Origin: Mesorhizobium sp. M1B.F.Ca.ET.045.04.1.1
Lineage (GTDB): Bacteria; Pseudomonadota; Alphaproteobacteria; Rhizobiales; Rhizobiaceae
DNA: 64,000 nt
Direction of reading: 5' to 3'
Assembly (NCBI RefSeq): GCF_003952465.1
Contig: NZ_CP034448.1
Span: forward strand, 4,069,001-4,133,000
The translations under genes were made by a program, and so were the position numbers. Below the pieces are notes generated by a model, which made no database searches, was not told the origin of the DNA, and saw only the letters and a program-made list of their open reading frames with translations. Position 1 is the stretch's first letter; each line of letters starts with the position of its first letter. Shown here piece after piece: positions 47,537 to 55,590 of this stretch.

Positions 47537-48022
47537 TCAAGCGCTCTTGCGCTTGATGCCGATCGAGCGACCGGCGCGCTCCGGCATTGGCAGTGCCGCG
47601 TGGGCGGCCCGCATGGCTTCAACCTGCGCCATCACATCGGCCGGGAAGGGAGCGACCTTCGGCCCGGCCATATCGACATGCAGCGATAGCGATTCGGACG
47701 TCGCGGCCAGCCAGCCGTCGACATGACGGATTTCCTGATAGACCCTGAGCCGCTTCTCGTCATGGTCGATGAGCTGGAATGAGACGTTCACCTTGTGGTC
47801 GAGGTGAAGCTCCTGAACGTAGCAGACATGGACTTCGGCCGTGTAGATGGTGAGGCGGCGTTCCTTGGCATAGTTCGGCCCCATGCCCATCAATTCGAAC
47901 GCCTCGTCCGAGCAGCGGTCGAACAACACATTGTAGTAGGCCATGTTGAGATGGCCGTTATAGTCGATCCAATCCTTCTCGATCGCCATCGGGCTGGAAA
48001 TGATCGGCGCGGGCATCGTCAT
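47537..48022 (-). CDS. Thioesterase family protein (hotdog fold)
   Basis: A 161-residue hotdog-fold acyl-CoA thioesterase. IEKDWIDYNGHLNMAYYNVL holds the conserved DxNGHxN of the 4-hydroxybenzoyl-CoA-type family with the active-site Asp. The strand SFQLIDHDEKRLRVYQEIRH fits the central sheet. It also resembles the thioesterase domain that rhizobia use with carnitine dehydrogenase, but no such gene is adjacent. The start at 48022 has GAGG upstream. Confidence 0.83.
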   Translation of the reverse strand: MTMPAPIISSPMAIEKDWIDYNGHLNMAYYNVLFDRCSDEAFELMGMGPNYAKERRLTIYTAEVHVCYVQELHLDHKVNVSFQLIDHDEKRLRVYQEIRHVDGWLAATSESLSLHVDMAGPKVAPFPADVMAQVEAMRAAHAALPMPERAGRSIGIKRKSA

Positions 48023-48082
48023 CTGGTTTTCCTCGATCGTCGCTGGACAGGGCGTGGCTGGTGAGGTTCTCTTTGTTTTGGC

Positions 48083-48126
48083 GCAATTCCGGACGGAAAA
48101 CCGCTTCACACTTTTCCTGAAATTGC
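48083..48126. repeat. Dispersed 44-bp repeat, family A, copy 3
   Basis: GCAATTCCGGACGG...CCTGAAATTGC, next to CCTAAAGC when read on the minus strand. That outer edge matches the start of the family B repeats, hinting that both families share an origin or insertion mechanism. The copy lies in the divergent gap between the thioesterase and FAD-oxidase genes. Confidence 0.85.
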
Positions 48127-48187
48127 TTTAGGCATCATCCATAGCTGCATGGCAAGAGTGGCCGCTGGTCCATTCGCGGAGGAATTC

Positions 48188-49603
48188 ATGGCTTTGAGCG
48201 ACCTCAACCCAGTCGAGCGCAACGAGGAAGGCATCGCTACGGTACTCGGCATCCTCAAGCAGCGGTTCGGCGAGCGTTTTCAGACCGGCGAGGCGATCCG
48301 CGGCCAGCACGCGCACACCACGACCTATATCCCGACACAGGCGCCGGATGGTGTCGTCTTCGCAGAAACCACTCCGGAGGTTCAGGAGATCGTGCGCGCC
48401 TGCGCGGCGCATCGCGTGCCGGTCATCGCCTTCGGCGTCGGCTCCTCGCTCGAGGGCCACACCAATGCGCCGGGCGGCGGCATCTCGATCGACACCTCGC
48501 GGATGAACCGCATCCTTTCGGTCAATCCGCAGGACCTCGATTGCACGGTCGAGCCGGGCGTGACGCGCGAGGACCTCAATCGGCACCTGCGCGACACCGG
48601 CCTGTTCTTCCCGATCGATCCCGGCGCCAACGCCTCGCTCGGCGGCATGGCGGCAACGCGCGCCTCCGGCACCAACGCCGTGCGCTACGGCACCATGCGC
48701 GAGAACGTGCTGTCGCTTACGGCGGTGATGGCGGACGGCGAGACGGTGACGACCGGCAAGCGGGCGAAGAAAAGCTCGGCCGGCTACGACCTGACGCGGC
48801 TCTTGGTCGGCTCGGAAGGCACGCTCGGCATCATCACGGCGCTGACGCTCCGCCTGCAAGGCATTCCGCAGGCGATCTCCGGCGGCGTCTGCCCGTTCCC
48901 CAGCCTGGAGGCCGCCTGCAACACGGTGATCGCGACCATCCAGATGGGCATTCCGGTGGCGCGCATCGAACTGGTCAACGCGCTGCAGATGCGGGCGATG
49001 AAGAATTATTCCAAGCTCGACTATCCCGAGAGCCCGTGCCTGTTCGTCGAATTCCACGGCAGCGACGCGGGCGTCGCCGAGCAGGCCGAGATGTTCGGCA
49101 TGATCGCGGAGGAACAGGGCGGCGGACCGTTCCTGTGGACCAGCGTCGCCGAGGAACGGACAAAGCTCTGGAAGGCGCGGCACGATGCCTATTGGTCGTC
49201 GCTGACGCTGCGCCCGGGGGCCAAGGGCCTGTCCACGGACGTCTGCGTGCCGATCTCACGGCTCGCCGAATGCGTCACCGAAACCGAAGCCGACATCGCG
49301 GATATGGGGCTGGTAGCACCCATCGTCGGCCATGCCGGCGACGGTAATTTCCATGTGCTGGTGCTGATGGATGTCGACAACCCACAAGAGATCGCACTGG
49401 CGGAAAAGTTTGTCGCCAGGCTCAACATGCGCGCGATCGCCATGGAAGGGACCTGCACCGGCGAGCACGGCATCGGCCAGGGCAAGGTCGGCTTCCTGCG
49501 CCACGAGCTCGGTCACGGTGTCGACGTCATGCGCACGATCAAGCAGGCGCTCGATCCGCTGAACATCATGAACCCGGGTAAGATCTTGCCGGCGGCTGGA
49601 TGA
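48188..49603 (+). CDS. FAD-linked oxidase (D-lactate/glycolate dehydrogenase type)
   Basis: A 471-residue flavoprotein with an N-terminal FAD-binding (PCMH) domain: VIAFGVGSSLEGHTNAPGGG, TVEPGVTREDLNRHLRDTGL, DPGANASLGGMAATRASGTN and GYDLTRLLVGSEGTLGIIT. The C-terminal FAD oxidase domain has APIVGHAGDGNFHVLVLMD and EHGIGQGKVGFL. This layout is that of GlcD/D-lactate dehydrogenases. No GlcE/GlcF partner is adjacent, which favours a single-subunit D-2-hydroxyacid dehydrogenase. The ATG at 48188 follows GGAGG. Confidence 0.9.
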   Translation: MALSDLNPVERNEEGIATVLGILKQRFGERFQTGEAIRGQHAHTTTYIPTQAPDGVVFAETTPEVQEIVRACAAHRVPVIAFGVGSSLEGHTNAPGGGISIDTSRMNRILSVNPQDLDCTVEPGVTREDLNRHLRDTGLFFPIDPGANASLGGMAATRASGTNAVRYGTMRENVLSLTAVMADGETVTTGKRAKKSSAGYDLTRLLVGSEGTLGIITALTLRLQGIPQAISGGVCPFPSLEAACNTVIATIQMGIPVARIELVNALQMRAMKNYSKLDYPESPCLFVEFHGSDAGVAEQAEMFGMIAEEQGGGPFLWTSVAEERTKLWKARHDAYWSSLTLRPGAKGLSTDVCVPISRLAECVTETEADIADMGLVAPIVGHAGDGNFHVLVLMDVDNPQEIALAEKFVARLNMRAIAMEGTCTGEHGIGQGKVGFLRHELGHGVDVMRTIKQALDPLNIMNPGKILPAAG

Positions 49604-49618
49604 TCGAGTCGCCGCGGA

Positions 49619-50586
49619 TTACCCCTGCGCGCCGTCGGCCAGCTTCTGCAGCATGGGCCGGGTGGGCGCGAAAAAGGTCGTGCCGGTATGTGGCGTGGAG
49701 AAGTCGAGCAGCCGGTCGTAGGCGCCTGGCGGCTCACCGACATACATGCGCTGCAGCATTTTTTCGATCACCCACAGATAGCGGGTGTAGCCGATAAAGT
49801 AGGTTCCGAACTCCTTCTGGCCCGGCCGGCCGAAAGGCATGTTGTCGCGTAGGATGTCGTATTCGTTGCCGGCGTCGTCCTCGATGGTGGCCAGCGACTT
49901 GTGCGACTTGCGTGGCTTGTCGTCGTCATCGATCTCGATGTTGTCGATCTTGGTGCGGCCGATGATCTCTTCCTGGAGGTGCGTCGGCGTTTCCGCCCAG
50001 GCGCCAAGATCGTGCAGATATTTCTGGACGACGACATAGCTGCCGCCGGCAAACTCGGCGTCCTCGTCGCCGACAAGGGCCGAGGCGGGCAAATCGAGAC
50101 CGGTCGGGTTGGCGGTGCCGTCGACGAAACCGAGTAGGTCGCGCGCGTCGAAATAGCGAAAGCCGGTGACCTCGTCGACGACCGTGACGCTGCCGCGCAG
50201 ACTGTCCAGCAGATGCGCTCGAACTCGAAGCACATGTCGGTGCGTTCGGCGCGGATGTGGAAGAGAAGATCGCCCGGCGTGGACGGCGCCGAATGGACCG
50301 GTCCCTTGACCGGCGCAAAGGCTTTCAGTTCGCGCGGTCGCCGGTCCGGCGAGAGACGCGCCCAGAGGTCGGCGCCGATACCGGCGATGCACGACAGCCG
50401 GCCGGAAAGATCGCGGAAGCCGACATTCTTGACGAGATCGTCAAGCGCGCCGAGCACCGAGGCCACCTTCGAGAGGGCTGCCTTGTCGCTGCCGACCGTG
50501 ACGACGAGGAAAACCGCGGCGAGCGACAGCGGGGCATCGACGCTCTGCGCATCGATCGGCACCCTGTCCCAGTTCTTGCCTGACAT
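49619..50586 (-). pseudogene. Dyp-type peroxidase, interrupted by an apparent one-base deletion
   Basis: Dyp peroxidases are heme enzymes that oxidise dyes and other aromatics. The N-terminal part (from MSGKNWDRVPIDAQ at 50586) is open to FEFERI at about 50214. The rest reads in the next frame as LLDSLRGSVTVVDEVTG. One base is missing near 50210-50213; with it restored the gene is 969 bp, giving 322 residues, the normal YfeX-type length. All key motifs are intact: GFVDGTANP (distal Asp), RKSHKSLATIEDD (likely proximal heme His), and FGTYFIGYTRYLWVIE. So this is either a recent frameshift or a sequencing error. Confidence 0.88.
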
Positions 50587-50796
50587 CGGGAATGCTCCAC
50601 GTTTCGCTATTTGGCTCGGATGATCGCGACCGGGCGTGGCCACTTGAGGCAGAGTGCATTCCAAAAAGATATCGCGATCGCGAGCGACCACGCAACAGCG
50701 GACGCTGCCTTGATTGCGCGCCGACACCGGCGAATTGCCTCTTTATCGACACGCGGATGCGGGTAGAGTGCGGCTGACTTTCAATCCGGGGAGAAA

Positions 50797-53700
50797 ATGC
50801 TCGCACGCCTGTTCGTGATCTTCGGTGGGCTGTTCGTGCTGGTGCTGTGCGCGGCGCTGGTGGTGCCGTATTTCATCGACTGGACCGGCTACCGCGCCGA
50901 TTTCGAGCGCGAGGCGAGCACCATCCTCGGCCGCAAGGTGACGGTGAAAGGCGATGCGACCGCGCGGTTGCTGCCATTCCCTTCGGTGACCTTCTCCAAT
51001 GTCGAGGTCGCCGGCGGTCCTGGCGGCCAGCCGGCAATGACGATGGAGACCTTCTCCATGGATGCCGAGCTCGCCCCTTTCCTGCGCGGCGAGTTGCTGA
51101 TCTTCGACATGCGGCTGGTGCATCCGAAGGCGACCATCGACGTCGCCGGCGACGGCACGGTCGACTGGGCCATCCGCCCGTCGACACCCTTCGATCCCGG
51201 TCAAATCGCGATCGAGAAGCTGACGGTGACCGAAGGTCAGATCGAATTGCGCCATGCCGCCGGCGGACGCAGCCATTTCATCTCCGAAATCAACTCGACC
51301 GTTTCCGCCAAGTCGCTCGCCGGCCCGTGGCGCATGGATGGCACGCTGCGCTTCGACGGGCTGCGCACGGAAGTCTCGGCCTTCACCGGCAAGGTGGAGG
51401 CAGACGGCCGGATGCGGCTCAGGCTGAAGGCAGACCCGGATGCCTATCCGCTGGTCGTCGAGACCGACGGCAATGCCGGCATCGTCAAGGGCGCTGCGGT
51501 CTATTCCGGCCAGTTCAAGGTTTCGGCCTCCGACAAGAATGGGGCCGACAAGAACCCGGCCGAACTGCGGGGCACCGACGGCAAGCCGGTCAAGGTCAGC
51601 GCCAGCAAGTCCGATCCGGGCTTCCGGCTGAACGGCAAATTCGCGCTCGATCACCAGAAGCTCGGCGTAGACGAATTCCGCTTCGAAACCGGGCCGCTCG
51701 ACAATCCATATACTGCCGATGGCAAGGCGTCGGTCGATCTCGGCCTCAAGCCGCATTTCTCGATCGAAGCCAGCGGGGCGCAGGTACAGTTCGACGAGGC
51801 CGTGGGCGCATCCGCGGGCACCGGGCTGACGCTCGACCAGCGCATCGCGGCGCTCGAACAGACGCTGCTGCACATGCCGAAGCCGACGATACCGGGCACG
51901 GTCGAGGTCAGGCTGCCGGCGGTGGTGGCGGGCGACACGACGGTGCGCGACGTGCGGCTTTCGGCGGAGCCCGTCAAGGGCGGCTGGTCGGTGAAGTCGC
52001 TTGCCGCGACTCTGCCCGGCCGGGCGACGCTCGAAGCCGACGGCATGCTGAGCGTCGAAGACCGGTTCGGCTTTACGGGTTCCTTGCTGCTTGCTGTCGG
52101 ACAGCCCTCCGGTTTCGCCGCCTGGCTGTCGAAGGATGTCGACGATGCGATCCGCCGGCTGCCGGCGGCGGGCTTCAAGGCCAAGGTCGATCTCAGCGAG
52201 AACCGGCAGTCCTTCAGCGATCTCGAACTCATCCTCGGCAAGGCGAAGTTTTCCGGCAGCATTGATTCCAGCCAGCCCGACGGCGCGAGGCCCTCGGTGC
52301 TGATGCGGCTGGAGGGCGGCGAGCTCGATGTCGACGGCTTGGCGGCCTTTGCCTCGATCTTCGTCAGCGACAAGGGCGCCAACCGCTTCGCCGACCGCGA
52401 CCTCGATTTCCAGATCAAGGCAGGCCCGGTCAGCGTCGGCGGGCTGACCGCCGACACGGTGGATACGGCGTTGCGGCTGCGCGAGGGCCTGCTTGAGATC
52501 GACCGGCTTTCGGTCGGCGGGCTTGCGGGCGCCTCGATCAGCGCCACGGGGCGCGTCAAGGATTTTCCGGAAAGCCCGACCGGCAAGCTCGACGCTTCGG
52601 TCGTGGCCGTGGATCTGAGGCCGCTCATCGACGTCGCGGCGCAGCATTATCCGGACAATCAGGTTCTGAAGGGTCTGGCCGACCGTGCAGCCGCTTATCC
52701 CGAACTGTTCCAGGACGCTCGTATCGACCTGGTGACGAGTGCGGCCGACAACGGCGACGGCACCACGGGGCTCGCGCTTTCGGCGCAGGGCAAGGCCGGC
52801 GGGTCCGCCTTTTCGGCCTCGCTCTCGGGCAAGGGCACCGCGGACCGGCTTCTCGATGCGCCTGTGTCGCTCACCTTCAACGCCAGGAACGAGAACGCCG
52901 CCACGCTGCTGGCGCTTTACGGCCTGCCGGCGCTGCCGCTCGGCATGCTTGGACAGGCGGCAACCGATCTCTCGGCGAAAGGCTCGCTCGGCGGCGGCCT
53001 GGCGACCAGCTTCAATCTGACGGCCGACGATTTCCGGGCGAGCTTTGACGGAACCGTCGCGGAGACGCAGCAAGGCGCGACCGCCAAGGGCAAGGTCAAC
53101 CTCGATGCCGCCGATATCGAACCGTGGCTCATGACGACAGGCGTCGGGTTGCCGGGCATGGGCACCGGCACGTCGGCATCGCTTGCCGCCGACGCCGATT
53201 TCGGCAATGGGCTGCTGGTGCTGAGCAGGTTCGCCGGCGCGATCAACAGGGCCGCGGTGTCCGGTGACGTCAACGTCGACATGAAAGATGGGCTGCCGCA
53301 TCTCGCCGGCGCGCTGGCGCTCGACGAACTCGATCTCGATCCGTTGGCTGTGTCGCTGTTCGGCGATCAGTCTTTCCTCGCCGCGAAAGGCGGTGGCTGG
53401 CCGACGGCGCCGTTCAGCCAGCAGTCGACCTTGCCGTTCAGCGCCGATCTCGACCTCAACGCGGCGGCGCTGGCCGCCGGACCGTTCGCCACAGCGCATG
53501 ATGCGGCCCTGTCGCTGAAGCTCGACCGGGAAGGCATCCATGTCTCGGACCTCAAGGCCAAGCTCTATGGCGGCGCGCTGACCGGCCTGTTCGAGCTTAA
53601 GAACACGGAAGGCACGGGCCTGTTTTCAGGTCAGTTGAAGCTGGCGGGCAGCGATCTTTCCGCGCTGCTGCCTGGTTCGGGTGTCAGCGGCAGCGGCGAT

Positions 53701-54822
53701 ATTTCGGCGGCGCTGTCGACCAGCGGCAAGTCGGTCGACGCGATGATCGCCGCTCTGTCCGGGTCCGGGACCGCGGCGGTGAAAGGTTTGAATATCGCCG
53801 GCATCAATCCCGACGCCTTTGCCGCCATCATCGCCAGGGCCGACGCAATCGGGCGCGACATCGACGCCGCCAAGACCGCCGGCTTCGCGCCTGGGATCGC
53901 TGGGGAGGGCAGTTTCGCGGCGGGTGACAGCGACATTGCCTTCACCGTTGCCAATGGCACGCTGCGGGCGCCGCCGATCAGCCTCGACAATCCCGCGGCG
54001 GTGCTGACGGCCGATGTGACCGCCGACATCAACACAAGCACCGTCACGGCAAAGGGGGCGCTCACCTATCGTCCCGGCGACGAGGCGCTGGTCGGCTCCG
54101 CGCCGGCTGTAAACTTCAGCCTCGCCGGCCCTGTCGGCGCGACGACGCGCCAGTTCGACAGCGAGCCGCTGGCCCAGTTCCTCACCCAGCGCGCGCTGGA
54201 GAAGGAACAGCAGCGGGTCGAGGCAATGCAGGCGGAACTGCTCGAGAAACAGAGGCTGCGGCGCGAGGTGCGCTATTACGCGGCGCTGCAGACCGAGCGC
54301 GACCGTGCGGCCGAAGAACTGCGCCGGCAAGAGGAAGAGGCGCGGCAGAAGGCCGAAGCCGAGGCCAGGGCGAAAGCCGAGGCAGAGGCGCTGGCAAAGG
54401 CGGAAGCGGAAGCCAAGGCGGAAGAAGAGGCGAGGGCCAAAGCAGAGGCCGACGCGAAGGCCCAGGCCGAGGCGGATGCGCGCGCGAAAGCAGAGGCGGA
54501 TGCCAGGGCCAAGGCTGAGGCCGACGCCAAAGCTCAAGCCGAGGCCGAGGCGCGGGCGCAGGCGCAGGCGCAGGCTGAAGCCGAAGCGAAGGCCAGGGCG
54601 GAGCAACAGGCGGCCGACAAGGCGGTCAAAGCGCGGGCCGAGGCGGAGCGCAGGAAGGCCGAGCAGGCGAAGCTGGAAGCCCAACGCAAGGCGGCTGAGC
54701 AGGCGCCAAAGATCGACCGGTCGCTTCCCGGCGTCAACGACGGTTCCGCTTCAGAGCCGGCGAAACCAAAGGCCAATCCGTTCACGATCGACAATCTCCT
54801 GAAGTCGCTGGACGGCGGCTGA
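50797..54822 (+). CDS. AsmA family protein with long Ala/Glu/Lys-rich C-terminal helix
   Basis: A 1341-residue protein. Residues 1-25 form a membrane anchor (LFVIFGGLFVLVLCAALVVP), followed by an AsmA N-terminal domain (FEREASTILGRKVTVKGD, FPSVTFSNVEVAG). Long beta-rich repeats follow (residues ~60-1110), including a late AsmA_2-like region, FELKNTEGTGLFSGQLKLAG. AsmA-like proteins bridge the periplasm and influence outer-membrane lipid delivery. From about residue 1130 to 1310 the chain turns into a charged coiled coil made of KAEADARAKAEAD-type repeats, like the TolA helix, and ends NPFTIDNLLKSLDGG. It is a single gene between the divergent Dyp peroxidase and convergent MarR genes. The start codon at 50797 fits the hydrophobic anchor. 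Confidence 0.87.
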   Translation: MLARLFVIFGGLFVLVLCAALVVPYFIDWTGYRADFEREASTILGRKVTVKGDATARLLPFPSVTFSNVEVAGGPGGQPAMTMETFSMDAELAPFLRGELLIFDMRLVHPKATIDVAGDGTVDWAIRPSTPFDPGQIAIEKLTVTEGQIELRHAAGGRSHFISEINSTVSAKSLAGPWRMDGTLRFDGLRTEVSAFTGKVEADGRMRLRLKADPDAYPLVVETDGNAGIVKGAAVYSGQFKVSASDKNGADKNPAELRGTDGKPVKVSASKSDPGFRLNGKFALDHQKLGVDEFRFETGPLDNPYTADGKASVDLGLKPHFSIEASGAQVQFDEAVGASAGTGLTLDQRIAALEQTLLHMPKPTIPGTVEVRLPAVVAGDTTVRDVRLSAEPVKGGWSVKSLAATLPGRATLEADGMLSVEDRFGFTGSLLLAVGQPSGFAAWLSKDVDDAIRRLPAAGFKAKVDLSENRQSFSDLELILGKAKFSGSIDSSQPDGARPSVLMRLEGGELDVDGLAAFASIFVSDKGANRFADRDLDFQIKAGPVSVGGLTADTVDTALRLREGLLEIDRLSVGGLAGASISATGRVKDFPESPTGKLDASVVAVDLRPLIDVAAQHYPDNQVLKGLADRAAAYPELFQDARIDLVTSAADNGDGTTGLALSAQGKAGGSAFSASLSGKGTADRLLDAPVSLTFNARNENAATLLALYGLPALPLGMLGQAATDLSAKGSLGGGLATSFNLTADDFRASFDGTVAETQQGATAKGKVNLDAADIEPWLMTTGVGLPGMGTGTSASLAADADFGNGLLVLSRFAGAINRAAVSGDVNVDMKDGLPHLAGALALDELDLDPLAVSLFGDQSFLAAKGGGWPTAPFSQQSTLPFSADLDLNAAALAAGPFATAHDAALSLKLDREGIHVSDLKAKLYGGALTGLFELKNTEGTGLFSGQLKLAGSDLSALLPGSGVSGSGDISAALSTSGKSVDAMIAALSGSGTAAVKGLNIAGINPDAFAAIIARADAIGRDIDAAKTAGFAPGIAGEGSFAAGDSDIAFTVANGTLRAPPISLDNPAAVLTADVTADINTSTVTAKGALTYRPGDEALVGSAPAVNFSLAGPVGATTRQFDSEPLAQFLTQRALEKEQQRVEAMQAELLEKQRLRREVRYYAALQTERDRAAEELRRQEEEARQKAEAEARAKAEAEALAKAEAEAKAEEEARAKAEADAKAQAEADARAKAEADARAKAEADAKAQAEAEARAQAQAQAEAEAKARAEQQAADKAVKARAEAERRKAEQAKLEAQRKAAEQAPKIDRSLPGVNDGSASEPAKPKANPFTIDNLLKSLDGG

Positions 54823-54868
54823 GGCTCATCCGGTCAAGACACCGCGAGTTCGGCGCTTTGGCTGTGGC

Positions 54869-55300
54869 TCAAACCGGCTCCCGCCGCGAAAGCAGGCGCC
54901 GCAGCATAGGCTCGATGCGCGAAAGCTCGTCGAGGTGAGCGGCCGACAATTCGGCCAGGCGATCGTCGGCGAGAGGTGTGAGCTGGAGCAGAACGCGGCG
55001 GTGGTCGGCCTTGTCCTGATCCCTTGTGACCAATCCGGCCTCGGCAAGACGGTTCACCAGTTCGACGGCGCTGTGGTGTCGGATGCGCAACCGCTCCGCC
55101 AGATCGCCGACCGCCACCGGTCCACCGCCGGGGTAACCCTTGATTGCCAGCAGCGCCTGATGCTGGCGCGGGGTCAAGCCCGCCTCGTTCGCCTGAATCT
55201 GGCTGAATTCCAGAAAGCGGCGGATCAGATAGCGGAATTCCGACAGCCGCTGGTAGTCAGCCTGGCTGATAGAGGGAGGCGGTTTCTTCGGCTGCGTCAT
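54869..55300 (-). CDS. MarR family transcriptional regulator
   Basis: A 143-residue winged-helix regulator: GLTPRQHQALLAIKGYPGGG, VGDLAERLRIRHHSAVELVN and the wing DQDKADHRRVLLQLTP are MarR hallmarks. The start MTQPKK (55300) is chosen over a longer frame to 55366. It is divergent from a ClC-type channel gene; the gap between them holds a family B repeat and a perfect palindrome that may be its operator. Ligand unknown. Confidence 0.88.
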   Translation of the reverse strand: MTQPKKPPPSISQADYQRLSEFRYLIRRFLEFSQIQANEAGLTPRQHQALLAIKGYPGGGPVAVGDLAERLRIRHHSAVELVNRLAEAGLVTRDQDKADHRRVLLQLTPLADDRLAELSAAHLDELSRIEPMLRRLLSRREPV

Positions 55301-55356
55301 TCCCCGACTTATGGCCCTTTCCCGCCAAAGCTCAACTCCTACGAAGGCTTGGGACC

Positions 55357-55463
55357 TAAAGCGCATCGCGATCTTTCAGATTCGCTCCGTGCGCTTAGGT
55401 TTTTTGATTTTACGCATGTCTTTGTCCCGAAACCGGTCCCCACTTTCGGGAGACATGCGTTAG
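55357..55463. repeat. Dispersed palindromic repeat, family B, copy 3 (diverged)
   Basis: Same two-hairpin architecture as the copies at 16032 and 19258: a CCTAAAGCGC edge with an arm around AAAGCGCA, then ACGCATGTCT / AGACATGCGT enclosing CCCGAAA / TTTCGGG. Changes occur in pairs that keep the hairpins (for example CATGTCG to CATGTCT with AGACATG), suggesting selection for structure or a separate subfamily. Confidence 0.75.
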
Positions 55464-55519
55464 CGCAATCCATGACCAAAATGACGCGGAGCAGCGGTCG
55501 AAAACGGTCTTGAAGAAAT

Positions 55520-55536
55520 ATATCGCAGTACGATAT
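55520..55536. promoter_or_regulatory. Perfect palindrome before the ClC gene, possible operator
   Basis: ATATCG-CAGTA-CGATAT is a perfect 6-bp inverted repeat with a 5-base spacer, flanked by AT-rich bases in otherwise GC-rich DNA. It lies between the divergent MarR and ClC genes, 55 bases before the ATG at 55591. A MarR site is a reasonable guess. Confidence 0.55.
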
Positions 55537-55590
55537 GTAGCCGCCCGACAACCGGACGGCACCGCGCTGCCAGAAAGCCCAGGCTCCACA

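Noticed and set aside
50743..53541. A 932-codon open frame on the minus strand opposite the AsmA gene
   Set aside because: High GC content opens antisense frames. The product is Arg/Ala/Gly-rich with no domain, and the + strand protein has an anchor and AsmA blocks. Similar long antisense frames at 7791-9356, 16288-18213 and 44049-46082 were dismissed for the same reason.
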